Shown one piece after another: positions 46,016-57,729 of a DNA stretch of 64,000 nucleotides. Position 1 is the stretch's first letter. Every line of letters starts with the position of its first letter. Made by a program: the position numbers and the translations under genes. Source of the DNA: Simmondsia chinensis (lineage: Eukaryota > Streptophyta > Magnoliopsida > Caryophyllales > Simmondsiaceae); the NCBI GenBank assembly GCA_018398585.1, contig JAGTTD010000010.1, forward strand, positions 30,234,638 through 30,298,637, read 5' to 3'. The notes beneath the pieces were generated by a model that ran no database searches, was not told the origin of the DNA, and saw only the letters and a list, made by a program, of their open reading frames with translations.

Positions 46016-46162
46016 ATGGCAAAATCATCATCATTGATGCTCCTCTTAATGTCGTCAACCTATATGTTTTCTCTCTTGATTTCGTCAAGCTTTGCTCAAC
46101 TTTCTCCCACAACTTCACCGGCCCACCCCAAACTTAAAAATAAACATTGTCCTCAATGTTAA
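46016..46162 (+). pseudogene. Truncated 5' end of an arabinogalactan-protein-like host gene
   Basis: 48 codons, too short for a 60-residue cutoff. Starts MAKSSSLMLLLM, a hydrophobic signal peptide of about 27 residues ending SSSFA, then QLSPTTSPAHP, a classic hydroxyproline-rich AGP start just after cleavage. From about 46125 the sequence becomes the Athila A2 3' region (compare 15690-15715), so the last dozen codons are fused transposon sequence. This is the only convincing non-transposon coding stretch in the window, though a short chance ORF cannot be excluded. Confidence 0.5.
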
Positions 46163-46439
46163 AAGAAATAAGAAGAATTAAAAAATAATAATAAATAAAG
46201 GTGAAAGATACTCCCCGAATTTAAAAATTGGGGCTTCAATGATGTTGTTATGAAGAGGATGCTCCAATCCCCAAACTTGTTTTGAAACCTAGTCCAAAAA
46301 TATAAACAAACATAAGCAATAATCTAAAAAAATACACACAAAAAAAAAAAGTTTCACAAAAGTGAAGAAATTGGGTTGCCTCTTTAAGTTAGAGTCATTA
46401 GCTAGACTTTCGGTGAAGATCACTCGCCATTATTGAGAT

Positions 46440-47610
46440 GGATTGAAGTCTTTTGTGGATCAAACTTCCCATCCCCGTATGGCCTCAACCTCTATCCATT
46501 AACCTTAAATGTACCACAAAGGGTCCTGACCACCTAGAATGCAACTTTCTAGAAAAAGGTCGTACGCATAAGTTAAAAAGTAAACTTTCTGACCAACCAC
46601 GAATTCTCTACTCAAAATGTGTCTATCATGCCACCTTTTGGTTTGGTCCTTGTAAATCCAAGAATTCTTATAGGCTTCATTACAAAATTCATCCATCATT
46701 TATTTGTAACATCCTTTTCTCACCCGCAGCTTCGAGGTTAAATTTAATGTTTTTATGGCCAATAAGCCCTATGTTCCAACTCCACTGGCAAATGTCATGC
46801 CTTTTCATACACCTATCGATAAGGCGACATCCCAATTGGTGTCTTGAAAGACATTCTATAAGCCCACAATGCATCATCCAACTTTTTTGACCAATCTTTC
46901 CTTGATGCACTAAATATCTTCTCTAGAACACTTTCCAATTCTCGATTTGAAACCTCCACTTGTCCACATATTTGGGGATAGTAAGAAGCTCCTATATGGT
47001 GGGTGACTCCATACTTACTCAACAAAGTTGTAAGTTGGTGATCACAAAAGTGTTTCCCATCGTCGCTTATAATTGCTCTCAGAGTACCAAAATGAGAAAA
47101 GATGTTCTTCCTAACAAAGTTTACCACAACTCTTGCATCATTGGTCGTAAAAGTGGCGGCTTCCACCCATTTAGTCACATACTCTACAGCCACCAAAATA
47201 AATTTGTAAGTAAATGATGACGGAAAAGGGCCCAAGAAATCAATCTCCCAAACATCAAACAATTCAACAACTAAAATGTTGTTTAGAGGCATTTCATGTC
47301 TCCTAGAGATATTTCCAATTCTTTGACACCTATCACATTTAATAGCAAACTTAAAAGCATTCTTACACACGTGGGCCAATAAAAACTAGACTGTAACACT
47401 TTTGCCACGGTTCTTGTTCCACCGAAATGGCCTTGAGTTACAATGACGTGGAACATCTTCCATCTCCTCTTCCGCCACACATCTTCGAATGATTTGATCC
47501 TCACAATGCTTGTATAGGAATGGTTCCTCCAAAAAATAATGCTTGAAATCAGTTAAAATGTTCTTCTTTTGTTGATACGTCATCTCCTTTGGAAGTTCCT
47601 GTGCGACCAA
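46440..47610 (-). pseudogene. Integrase of A2
   Basis: The frame 47379-46813 is open for 188 residues: [50 protein letters not shown] and [16 protein letters not shown] keep the D, D and E positions. [19 protein letters not shown] follows. The C-terminal block is broken into short frames to 46440; the N-terminal zinc-binding part is split near 47380. Confidence 0.85.
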
Positions 47611-48010
47611 AAAATAAATTGTGTCAGCTTACCATGAATAATTCGAAATGTTACTTACCAACATCAAACTCTCATTCGAGAGCTTCTCATTGATGGAGAG
47701 GGTCACATCTCCTTACTCAAGGCGTGACAAATGGTCCGCTACAACATTCTTCATTCCCTTCTTGTCTTGAATCTCCAGTTCAAATTCTTAAAGCAATAAC
47801 ATCCACCTGATCAATCTTGCTTTTGCATCCTATTTTGAAAAGAGGTATTTAAAGAGTGGAATGATCAGTATAAACAATAACCTTAGAGTTTAGCAAATAA
47901 GAACAAAATTTTTCAAATACGAAAACAACTGTGAGTATTTCCTTTTTGTAGTAGGATAGTTAACCTGTGCATCCGTCAAAGTCTTACTAGAATAGTACAT
48001 CAGTCAAAGT
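47611..48010 (-). pseudogene. RNase H of A2, decayed
   Basis: Recognisable pieces are SSKTLTDAQVNYPTT, ILTVVFVFEKFCSYLL and KVIVYTDHSTL, with several stops and frameshifts. There is no useful open frame. Confidence 0.65.
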
Positions 48011-48735
48011 AATACTATTCTTTCCTGTACTATAAAATGGCACTTCTCCTAGTTCAAAATGATATTAGTTTCGATACATCGCTGCAATACCATTGAAAAA
48101 TTTAGTCAAACAATTGTTAAAAGAGGAACCTAAAACTGAAAAGTCATCAATGAACACGTCTATGGATTTTTCTACCATATCACTAAAAATTGCAATCATG
48201 CATCTTTAAAATGTGGCGGGTGCGTTACACAACCTCGAAGGGCATCCTCCTGTATGCGAAAGTACCATATGGACAAGTGAAACTGGTCTTTTCTTGGTCC
48301 CCCAGCACGATAGCAATCTAATTGTAGCCTAAGTATCCGTCAAGGAAGCAATAATAAGCATGACCCGCAATTTTTTCCAGCATTTGATCTATAACAGGTG
48401 AAACAAAATGGTCCTTTCGGGTAGCATTATTGAGTTTGTGATAATCAATGCGCACCCTCCAACTTGTGACAGTTCTGGTAGGTATTAGTTCGTTATTATC
48501 ATTGCTATCACTGTGATCCTCCCTTTCTTTGGTACCACTTGTATCGTACTTACCCATGCGCTATCAAAGATGGGATAAATGATCCCAACATCTAATAACT
48601 TAACAACTTCTTTCCTTACCACCTCCTTCATGGCATGATTTAATCTACATTGCAGTTGAACAAAGGCTTGTAGTTATCTTCCATGAGAATCTTGTGCATG
48701 CAAAAAAGGGGCTAGTTCTCTTGATATTTGAAATG
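48011..48735 (-). pseudogene. Reverse transcriptase of A2, decayed
   Basis: Fingers VVKLLDVGIIYPIFDSAWVS, palm SRLCNAPATF and FIDDFSVLGSSFNNCL (catalytic Asp pair kept, near 48145-48165), in several frames. The DYHKLNNATRKDHF segment is in 48557-48318. The region between palm and RNase H is shortened, so the thumb appears deleted. Confidence 0.75.
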
Positions 48736-48736
48736 G

Positions 48737-49570
48737 TCAATCCAATTGCCAATTTATGTTCTTGAGAACTCTAAGTAACTTTTCCAGCTCAACATCACTC
48801 AAAGAAGCATTAATAATAACAGGAAAGTTGTTAGAATCACCAAGATAAGCATACCTAAGATGAGAGGGCAATGGCTTAAGCTTGAGCATTGGAGGATCAT
48901 CCTTCTTTAATTTCGGTTGGACCTCAATTGAAAGTAGATACTCCTTCATCACTTCATGATGCATGTTGTAGGGTACACAATGTTCCAAATACCTTACACA
49001 CTCTCTCACAAAATCATCCTCAGCCTCTAAGGTCTCTGATTTGCTGAGACAAGCCTCAAGCGGTTTAGAAAATGTCTCCCTAAATGTCTCAACTTCCAAC
49101 CTATTGAAAGCATCAACTTAAAAACAAGAATCATGTCAATTGGGAATTTCATAGCATTAAAAACATTAACAATTACTTGTTCATCTTGTACTTTCAAAAT
49201 ATCCTTGTTGAAAATCAATCAGGGTCCTTCCTATATCTAAGAAAGGTCAGTCAAGGATAAGAGGTATCTCATGATCCACTTCCATGTCAAGTTCTATGAA
49301 GTCTGCCAGAAAGATGAACTTATCAACTTTTACCAAGATGTCCTCTATCAACCCTCATGGGTATTTGATTGACCCATCTGCCAACTGGAGTGATATCATG
49401 GTTGGCTTTACCTCCCCTAAACCAAGCTTCCGAAAAATAGAAAGTGGGATTAGATTAGTACTTGCACCTAGATTGCATCAAACTCTATCAAAAGTGAAAG
49501 TGCAAGTAGTGCAAGGTATTGTAAAACTCCATGGATCCTTCAACTTAGGAGACAACATTTTCTAAAGTAT
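48737..49570 (-). pseudogene. Protease and linker of A2
   Basis: The active-site segment reads NLGASTNLIPLSIFRKLGLG (about 49415-49475), with Asn where the catalytic Asp belongs. LQLADGSIKYP and a degenerate second half follow. The linker 49099-48737 (LPSHLRYAYLGDSNNFPVII) is the conserved Athila stretch before RT. Confidence 0.75.
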
Positions 49571-49974
49571 GGAACTACGTTGTTTAGTTAGTGCCATAGT
49601 TTCAAACTCTTCTAGCCTCCTTTTGTTGGATAAGATTTCTTTTAAGAGCTTTGCATATCTGGGCATCTGATCCAACATATCATTAATATGTAATTTTTTG
49701 AAAATTTCCAAAAACATAACAAATTGGTCATTCACTTTTTGCTTTTTTAAGCGTTGAGGAAACGGAAATTTTGGTTTTTAGGGCTTAGGCTCAACCTTCT
49801 TTGGTTCATTCTCCTCTTGGTTTTCGGTCTCATTCTCTCGCTCGGGTTCTATTTGTGGTTAGGTGAATGTTGATGTAGGTTCGGTCAAAGTGGGTTTGGG
49901 TGTGGTTGGTTGTCCTCATGAGGTGGTGTTTTCAATGTTTTCCCACTCTTTAATTCTAGAGCCTTGACTTGCTC

Positions 49975-51236
49975 TCATGGTTTGATCACAGTGTTGCTCG
50001 ACGAGGTGACTTGAGACCTTTCTAAAAGTTGTTTTGAAATATGTCCTACTTGGGTCTCAAGGTTTTGAATGGAGGACTCTTGGTTCTTAAAACTAGCCCC
50101 AGTTTCTTGCACGACATTTGTGGTTTCATGTATGAATCTCCCAAACATCACTTCTAAGTTAGGCTTTTTCTCATGTGGAGGATGAGCGAATGGCTTTGGT
50201 GCTCCTTGATTTCTCCAGGAAAAGTTGACATGATTCCTCCATCCTGGGTTGTAAGTGTTAGAAAAGGGATCATGTTGAGCACGCTGAAAGTTTGAAACAA
50301 AGTTCGCTTGTTCATATCCAGTCCCCACTTGACATTCCGCACTCGCATGATTACCTGCACAAAAACCACATGTTAGTAAAGGAGTATGAACAACGTTGAC
50401 TCTCATGTTACCTAATTGTCTTTGTATCTATGAAAGTCAGGCAGATAATGTCGTGAAAGTGTCAACTTCATGAATTCCTTTGGTTTTGCTCAATCATTAG
50501 ACCTCAGATAGTTGTTGCTAGCCATAACTTCAAGTAACTCATAAGCCTCTTCAGGTGTTTTTTTAATCAGTGCTCCTCTAGCAACCACATCAACCATTGT
50601 CTGAGTGTTAGGAGCCAAACCATTATTAAAAGTTTGGACTTGCATCCAAACTAGTAAACCATGGTGTGGGCACCTTCTCATCAACTTCTTAAATCGCTCC
50701 CATGCCTCATACAATGATTCTATATCATATCGCATGGAAGTAATGTCATTCCTCATTTTATCGGATTTGGTCGGTGGAAAATATTTAGCAAGAAAGTTTT
50801 GGGCCAATCCGTCCCATGTGGAAATAGTACCAGGAGACAATGACATTAGCCACCCTTTCACTTTGTCCCTCAACGGGAATAGGAAAAACCTTGAGCGAAT
50901 GACATCGTTATTGACACCATTGTGCTTGAAGATATCACATATCTCTAAAAAGTTTGAAATATGTAGGTTCGAGTCCTCACTAGGTAGTCCACCAAATTGG
51001 ACTGTTTGTTGGATTATCTATATGATGGCGGGTTTGATTTCGAAGTTATTAGCTTGAATAGGTGGACATCTAATACTAGAGGTGCATCTACCAACAGTGG
51101 GAACCACGTACTCCTTTAAGGCTATTCCTTCTTCTCCACCTTGTTTTGTCATTTTTTGGGTTTGTTTTCTTTCCTAGATTTTTCGAAGTGTTTTGTCAAT
51201 CTTAGGATCTAAAGGAACAATGTGTCCTCCTTCCAT
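49975..51236 (-). pseudogene. gag of A2
   Basis: Starts at 51236 with MEGGHIVPLDPKIDKTLRK. Capsid WLMSLSPGTISTWDGLAQNF and CPHHGLLVWMQVQTFNNGL (50873-50490) is the same family as the A1 capsid. A CGFCAGNHASAEC knuckle lies at about 50330-50375, followed by a basic/aromatic segment (YNPGWRNHVNFSWRNQ) shared with A1. Confidence 0.85.
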
Positions 51237-51446
51237 CTTAGCATACAAAACTAGAAAAAAAATAAAAATAAAATAGGAAATAAGCAAGCAAGAAAAACAC
51301 AAATTGAGAAAGAAAAAGAAAAAAAATTGAAAACAAAAATAAGAAAAAAAAAAAGTACTGCAAAAAATATAGTTTGTGGTGAAAGTCTAGTTATTATGAA
51401 AGACTCTATCTAGATTAGGAAAATCTAATTAATTATGCAATTATAT

Positions 51447-52039
51447 TGATGCAGCACGCATAATGGATAATAAGGGTATGGGAAGGTTCAACAGCATTCT
51501 CTTTACTTTTATTGATTGAACATAAAAATAAAGAGAAAAATTGGATAAACACATTTCTCATAATCCGAGAAATTGAGAATCACAAAACATAACAATGGAA
51601 TTTTTATCAAAAGCAAGTCTCCCTTTAACCCTAACCTAGCCTCCTTTTATATAGGGAAGGAATTAGAAATTCAAAACTAAAATATAAAAATAAAATAAAC
51701 TAAAACGGATAGAATCAAAACTGCTCGTAAAATCTCGGCCAAAAATTACACCTTCAATTAGCTTTGACCACGTCCTCCTCTCCAGCCGTGAACACCTCTT
51801 GGTGCCAACTAATCTTATGCCGTGTACCACTACCGCCAGCGCCTTTCCGCATCTTGAAGCCCCTTGTTGTCGTTTCCGCCAATCGTGTTCTCGCTAACCA
51901 AGTAACCCACCAAGCAACACACCACTCACGGATGTGAGGCTGTCCTTTCCCACATACTCTTGGCATCTTTGCCGCCCTATGCTAGGCTAGCCTGTCTTGA
52001 CCAGATTGACCGGCCAAATGCTATTTGGCAGCTGCATCA
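51447..52039 (-). repeat. 3' LTR of the gag-protease element
   Basis: TGATGCAGCACGC to GCTGCATCA on the + strand. The terminal 10 bp are inverted repeats. The preceding tract on the minus strand is GGCCGGAGAGAA. Confidence 0.9.
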
Positions 52040-52890
52040 TTCTCTCCGGCCTGGAGAGAATTCGCCCTCGAATTCTCAGTGGAGTCTTCTTCATCAACTT
52101 GGTCACATGGAGCTTCTTCACCACATCCGCCAGCCCCCCTAAACTCTTAGTTGCCATGTGGTTCCCGGAGTTTGTTTTCATTTTCCTTGGCAATGGTTTC
52201 AAGAACTTCGGTGACGTGTCTTGGATTCTCCCCATCAACTCTTCCTTCAGCAACGGGTTCTTCGTTTGGGAAATCTCCCACATCGCCAATTTAGATTTTG
52301 GTGCTTCGTTGCCCCCTTGTACTTGGCGTGCCTCTTTTGTCGCCATGGCTGTACCCTTGTTATTGTCAACACCTTTGGCCAACGATGTTTTGGCTGGAGG
52401 CTTCTCGTTTCGACTCTTCGTTGGTTGGGGCGTTGCGTCCTTCTGAGGTAGCAAGGCGATCTTTATGTTCCCAAACATGAAGCGGTAGGTGTTCTGTCTT
52501 TCGTCATGGTCGGCACCTCTATCAAATTGCCACGATCGTCCCAATAGTAGACGACAGGCATCTATAGCCACCACGTCACACCACACCTCATCCTTGTACT
52601 TTGCTCCAATTGAAAAGTGTACCAGACATCAAACAGTTACTTGGTTTCCCTTCTTGAGCCAAGCCAGCTTATACGGGTTCGGATGGTCTTCCGTCTTTAG
52701 CCCAAGTTTCTGCACAACCTCTTCGGAGATAACGTTCTCTCAGCTCCTCGAATCGATCACTAGGCGGCACACTCTTTTGCCCATATTACACGTCACCTGC
52801 TTTCGTCTCCAGCAAGGGCTTCCTTGTCTAGTAGCGCCAATTCTTCACCAACCTCTTCCCCGACGACCCCGCCATCTTCTTCCTGTGCCC
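52040..52890 (-). pseudogene. Protease and pol tail of the gag-protease element
   Basis: ENVISEEVVQKLGLKTEDHP and VWCDVVAIDACRLLLGRSWQ are the signature halves of gypsy protease of this type. The segment to 52060 is Lys-rich and ends, in an alternative frame, with ENSRANSLQAGENDA, the usual end of gypsy pol, whose stop would fall inside the 3' LTR (52021-52023). The catalytic D-S/T-G is obscured by stops near 52740-52760. Confidence 0.75.
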
Positions 52891-53940
52891 CTTCAATGTA
52901 AAGACTCTTACCCAGCCTGTCACCCTTATGGCATTCAGCAGCTCAGTGTCCCATCTCCACACACTTGAAGCAACCGGTGCGAGAACTACTCGCCAAGTTT
53001 GTTCCAATGCTGATGGTAACATGTTTTCCTTGCGAAGCTGGGTATGTTGATTTCCGGATCTAGTCATGCCTAGCTTCTGGGATGCTTATAGTGTCGCTAA
53101 TATTCCGACGCCTTGCTGCTTCTCCATGGCCATTGTTCTCTGACATGCCTCCGCCACGGTAAAGATGTCAAACATGTTTTGTACATCTTGTATGGACTCC
53201 CTTAACCCCCCGATTTACCTGTCCGCTAGTTGTTCTTGGGATTCCGCCAAGTCGTTTCTGGTGATCAAAGCATAGAAGTCAGCTGTGTAATCCTCAATGA
53301 TTCATGAACCTTGGCGCAAGTTCTGAAGTTGTTGATACATAATCTTGACATGATTATGGGCAAGAAGGCGCCCTGCAGATGCTTCTTTAACTTTTCCTAA
53401 GTCTCAATTCCTGACTTTCCTTGCCGAAACCGCGAGTGCTTCAACTGTTGCTACGAAGCAGCAGCTCTTCCCCAAAACCGTGCTTCTACAAGTGGCGCCT
53501 GCTTCTTCTCTGGGACCCCCTTGAACTCAAGGATCTCTTCTATTGCTGCCAGCCATTCCAAAACTTTGTCCCGGTTCTTACCGCCATCAAACTGCATTAT
53601 TTCCACCCAAAGTCCAGATTCTCACCACCGATTATCCCGATCATCAATGAAGCCGGTATTGGTGTTTCTTCGCCTAGGCCTAAGATCCGGGATCTCATCG
53701 TCCAAAAATTGATCTTGAACGCCTTCCTCCGTCTCTTCTTGGATAGCGCCTAGTGCTAATGGGCGTTGGGTCTGAACTCCTGATAGGAGATCGGGATTGC
53801 CCCGAGTTGAATCAAGCAGAGCTCGATTCACCGGAATTTCTCCTTCAATTCCTCTACTCTCTTTTTGTACGGCTGTTGGCACTTATGATCATACACGTCT
53901 TCAACATCAGCGTTCCTCTGATGTTTTGGGGCCATCTCAG
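52891..53940 (-). pseudogene. gag of the gag-protease element
   Basis: Scattered frames carry VLEWLAAIEEILEFKGVPE-like capsid sequence near 53500-53600, and a zinc knuckle CFKCVEMGH-x-AAEC near 52935-52980 with one stop inside it. The start near 53935 reads MAPKHQR. Multiple frameshifts. Confidence 0.7.
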
Positions 53941-53952
53941 AAAGTGTTTTGA

Positions 53953-53964
53953 GCTCTGATACTA
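53953..53964 (-). promoter_or_regulatory. Primer binding site of the gag-protease element
   Basis: Minus-strand TAGTATCAGAGC, one base from the initiator-Met complement, 2 bp from the 5' LTR. Confidence 0.8.
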
Positions 53965-53966
53965 AT

Positions 53967-54579
53967 TGATGCAGCGCATGTAATGGATAATAGGGGTACG
54001 GGAAGGTTCAATGGACTTTCTATTACTTTTATTGATTGAACATAAAAATAAAGAGGAAAATTGGATACTCTTTTCCCACAACCTGAGAAATCGAGAAGCA
54101 CAAAACATAACAATGGAATTTTTATCAAATTCAAGTATCCCTTTAACCCTAACCTGGCCTCCTTTATATAGGAGAGGAATTACAAATTCAAAATTCAAAA
54201 TCCAAAATAAAATATGGAAATAAAATAAATTAAAACGGAAGGAATCAAAGCTGCTCTTAAAATATCGGCCAAAAATCACACCTTCAATTAGATTTGACTG
54301 CATTCTCCTCTCCAGCCGCGAACACCTCTTGGCGCCAACTAATCTTATGCTGTGTACGACTACTGCCAACGCCTTGCCGTGTCTTGAAGCTCCTTGTTTT
54401 CATTTCCGCCAATCGTGTGCCCGCCAACCAGGTACCCCGCCAAGCAATGAGCTAGTTATGGATGTGAGGCTGTCTTTTCCCGCATACTCTTGGCGTCTTC
54501 ACCCCGCCTGTGCCCAGCTTGCCTGTCTTAACCCGTTTGACCTGATTGATCCGCCAAATGCTATTTGGCGGCTGCATCA
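53967..54579 (-). repeat. 5' LTR of the gag-protease element
   Basis: Collinear with 51447-52039 with many substitutions and small indels; ends GCTGCATCA before the tatat duplicate. Confidence 0.9.
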
Positions 54580-54967
54580 TATATGCTAAAAACTAAATAT
54601 AATAGATATTAATTCAAAGGAAAACAAAGTAAGTGAAAATACATGGAAATTCAAGACCTATTTGGTGACTAAAAGGCCAAAATTAAAAACAAAAGATGAT
54701 TTAACAAGAAAATTTAAAATATATATATATAATTTGAAATTTGAAATCTGAAATCTATGCGTGTGATTAATGATGATTGATTTAAACCTCAACTTCTTAT
54801 CATGACGAATTTGAATTTCGAAATTTATATTTGAAAATTATATATTTTTTAAACGTCTAATTCAAATAAACTAAATATCTAAAATTACAACTTTGCAAAT
54901 AAAACAAAATTAATGTTCGAACTAGTACTAAAACCAAGTGGTATCGATATTCGTCAAATAAAAAAAA

Positions 54968-54985
54968 TCCCAAGCAACAGCGTCA
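54968..54985 (-). promoter_or_regulatory. Decayed primer binding site of A2
   Basis: Minus-strand TGACGCTGTTGCTTGGGA. Compared with the tRNA-Asp-type site TGGCGCCGTTGCCGGGGA it differs at four positions, all transitions, consistent with cytosine deamination. Confidence 0.6.
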
Positions 54986-54991
54986 AAAACA

Positions 54992-56226
54992 GGATGTGTG
55001 TTCTCCCTTAGAAAATGTACTAAGTCTTATCAAGTAATAAAGTGATGAAATATAATATCATTCCCACGAGAATTGTTTTATTGGTTGACTACCAAAATTA
55101 GTAGTTCTAGCTCTATTAGAACAACTGAATCTTTGAATTTGAATGAGAAATTGACGAAAAACTAAAGATAATGTAAAGAACACTTAATTTGATGTGAATT
55201 TGATTGAATTAAAGTCCAAGGCATCTGATTTCACCAAATTGCATGGATACGACCTCTCATTCTCGGTATTCGAGTTGTTTGTCTATGGTGATGGTCGAAA
55301 ACTTAATTTACTACATATTCTTTCTTGAGAAATATTTAGTTTTCTCTTTTATTTATTAACACATCAATCTCTTGCATGAATATAAATAGAAAAAGAGTCT
55401 CAAAAATCATTTGTTTTCACACATGACCACACAAATTGCTTATCTCTAGCGTTTGCTCAATTTATGATGTCTATTACTTTAGAAATATTCATAAATCTCC
55501 TCTCGGACAGGATTATGAATCATTAAAAATTTTAAGTGGTGATCAATCATTCAAAAAACATGAAGAACTGTAATAGATACTTCAACATCGAGATAAACAA
55601 ACTACGAATATTTTAAACTAGAAATGATTATATCTTACAATTACAGCTATATTATAGCCTTGAAACTCAAATTTAGTTCATATCCAAGCTAAAGAAAACA
55701 AAAGAAGAATGACAACACATAAAAGACGACATAGGATAGAAAGAACTTGGAATTTGCCGAAGAACTCTAGCCGATCTTCTCTGTTTGCCTTCATTTTGCT
55801 TCCTCTTCGTGCTTGCTCTCAAAATCACGTCCAAGCTACTACCAAAGGTCTACAAGATGTGAATTTTTATCTTTATTTAAGTATTCTAGACCAAGGAATA
55901 AAGATTTACATGAATAAGGACATTAATATGCAGTCAAACTCCTAAAATTTTAGAAATAAAGTCCTTATCCAATTGTTCTTTATCTCTTTACTACTTTTGT
56001 CATGGCGAATGTCCTTCTTGCAAGATTTGGGCCTAACTGGTTGTTCCTTTTAGGCGTTATCTCTTGTCATGGTTCTTGAGATTGGTTTTAAGTTGGTTTT
56101 TTGGGCCCCTTTTTTAACCTTAAAATAATGTGTAAAAGTGAGCAATAGGTATATAATTTAAGCATAAGATAGTTAAATAATGAGTCTAAAATCATATAAG
56201 AAGTATATGAAAAACTAGATTTATCA
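54992..56226 (-). repeat. 5' LTR of A2
   Basis: Left edge inferred from the 'gatgtgtgttctcc' adjoining the primer site, in the same position as in A1. Right edge placed at ...GATTTATCA (56226), which gives a TGATAAATC start on the minus strand. No partner LTR exists in the window, so both edges are estimates. Confidence 0.5.
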
Positions 56227-56429
56227 ATGTCCACTGAGACATCATTGTGAAGGTCCAGTTTCCTGAACCATTCAGGACCAAGATGCCTTCTCTTGAAGTG
56301 AGTCCATCGAGTCCCTCACCTATCTCGAGGGGACATCAATCTCTCTAGGCATTGGTTGAACGAACATCATAAAGGCAATAGGATCTTAGAGGGAGCAAGC
56401 TGCTCACCAGAACAAGAAACCCCCTCATC

Positions 56430-57345
56430 TGTTGGAGTGTAAGGGCCTCTTGCACACAACTCAGGGAAATAGACTTGGGCCCCAAGTTGGACCAGCTATA
56501 AAGGACCACCTACATGGACAGCATAATTTTTGGCTCTGGTACCTCAAAGGCAACCATATACCGGGGCCAAAAACAATAGACCCAAAGATAAAGGGCCGTT
56601 ATTAAAAGCTAAGTTGATGGCCACAGTCCTAAGGAATTTAAGAACTAAGTTGGAAAAGTTTGCAAAGAAAAACTTGTTCAACCAAAACAAGTAGAAGCAC
56701 ACCTCCTACTCTTTAGAACCTTGCACAAAGTCATGAGCCTCTGTTACAAACTTTTTGACAAAAGAGTCATAACTTCTTGGAAATCTGTGACAGAGATAGA
56801 GGAGGCAAAAGCTTCAACTTCTAAAGAAACAAAAGAATCGAGGAGCAACTCTTCTCCACAAGAGAACAGACCCGTTATGGCCATTATGTCTCTAGAGTGA
56901 TTCCTAGAAGCCCTAAGGAAGGTCAAAAGCATTATAATAGGTATTCCAGCAGCAATTTTACTATTATAATGAGGAAATCATACTTGAGGGCGATGGTACA
57001 AAGCCTAATGGCTTCATAAATGATAAGATGCTTCCGTTTCTTACCATAGGTCACCATCAGCACATCTGCCCATTTAGGGTATCACTTGGTCAGAAATTTC
57101 CATTCTTTAAAGGGTGATGGTTCCTTGTGAATGCACCTGCCTCTCCAAGAATGGCCTGGAGAGACTGCACGAAGAAGAGGAGAGTCATCAGTTTCTGGAA
57201 ACAATCCCTCAAGACTAGGAACGTCGTGGGATGGGTCAAAGATTGGACCTCGAGCACAAGATGGCAGGTTTGATGAAGGATCATCCTCTGACAACCAATA
57301 AAAATCCACTTTGACAATGTTGTGATTGATTGGGCTTTAAAAAAC
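56430..57345 (-). pseudogene. Degenerate plant-mobile-domain-like (aminotransferase-like) locus
   Basis: The first frame 57309-57082 reads MDFYWLSEDDPSSNLPSCAR and FKEWKFLTK. Further blocks in shifting frames read IYEAIRLCTIALKYDF (about 56970-57020) and DIMAITGLFSCGEE (about 56855-56897). The I-Y-E-A-I and D-x-x-A-I-T-G-L patterns are characteristic of the plant mobile domain found in host genes and in some transposons. Several stops make it a pseudogene. Assignment is by motif memory only. Confidence 0.5.
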
Positions 57346-57600
57346 ATCAGAGACGATCAATGGGTCGAATTGACGAAAGCGTGTCAGTTGCTCAATGGGA
57401 CAATCCTCCTAAGGAAGGGAAGCAGAAATGGAGAATGAGAGTTGTGCCATTATTAAATCAGAAGGAAGCGAAGAATGAAGAACAAATTGAGTCAAGAATT
57501 CAGCGATTCAAGAATAAAGGCAAGAATTTGCAGAAGTGCTTGATGACAACGAAGAGAGAGAACAGAGCAAGAAAGTGGGAATTTCAAGCCCTAACTGTCA

Positions 57601-57608
57601 TATTTATA
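57601..57608 (-). promoter_or_regulatory. TATA box upstream of the mobile-domain-like locus
   Basis: TATAAATA on the minus strand, about 290 bp before the first supported residues, followed by a CT-rich stretch like a plant leader. No transcript evidence. Confidence 0.45.
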
Positions 57609-57729
57609 GACACACGGGAAGGAAAAGTACGCGAAGTACAATATTCTCTCGAGCTCCTTGTAGCTGTTGAGGGCCAAATCAGGCAAATTTTTACCTGTTG
57701 TAAATTTGAAATAATCAACGGCTAAAAGG

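Larger units (their letters stand above)
51447..54579 (-). mobile_element. Non-autonomous gypsy element with gag and protease only
   Basis: LTRs 51447-52039 and 53967-54579, exact duplication tatat (51442-51446, 54580-54584), an initiator-Met-like primer site, and only 1.9 kb between LTRs. The interior encodes a degenerate Gag with zinc knuckle and a protease. RT, RNase H and integrase are absent in all frames. It lies in the leader between the A2 primer site and gag. Confidence 0.85.
46125..56226 (-). mobile_element. Old Athila-like gypsy element A2, 3' truncated
   Basis: Minus-strand order gag, protease, RT, RNase H, integrase, with a 5' LTR at right and a degraded tRNA-Asp-type primer site. 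There is no 3' LTR: the element ends around 46125 against the AGP-like sequence. It is interrupted at 51447 by a gag-protease gypsy derivative. It is heavily mutated, more so than A1. Confidence 0.82.

Noticed and set aside
46453..46890. 145-residue + strand ORF
   Set aside because: Lies opposite the A2 integrase C-terminal region, which has clear family motifs on the minus strand; a shadow frame.
52489..52968. 159-residue + strand ORF and neighbours 51997-52446
   Set aside because: Antisense of the gag-protease element, whose minus strand carries real zinc-knuckle and protease motifs.
57330..57725. 131-residue + strand ORF, basic
   Set aside because: No family resemblance; it overlaps the apparent minus-strand leader and TATA box of the mobile-domain-like locus. 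Kept out as unsupported, though an antisense transcript cannot be excluded.
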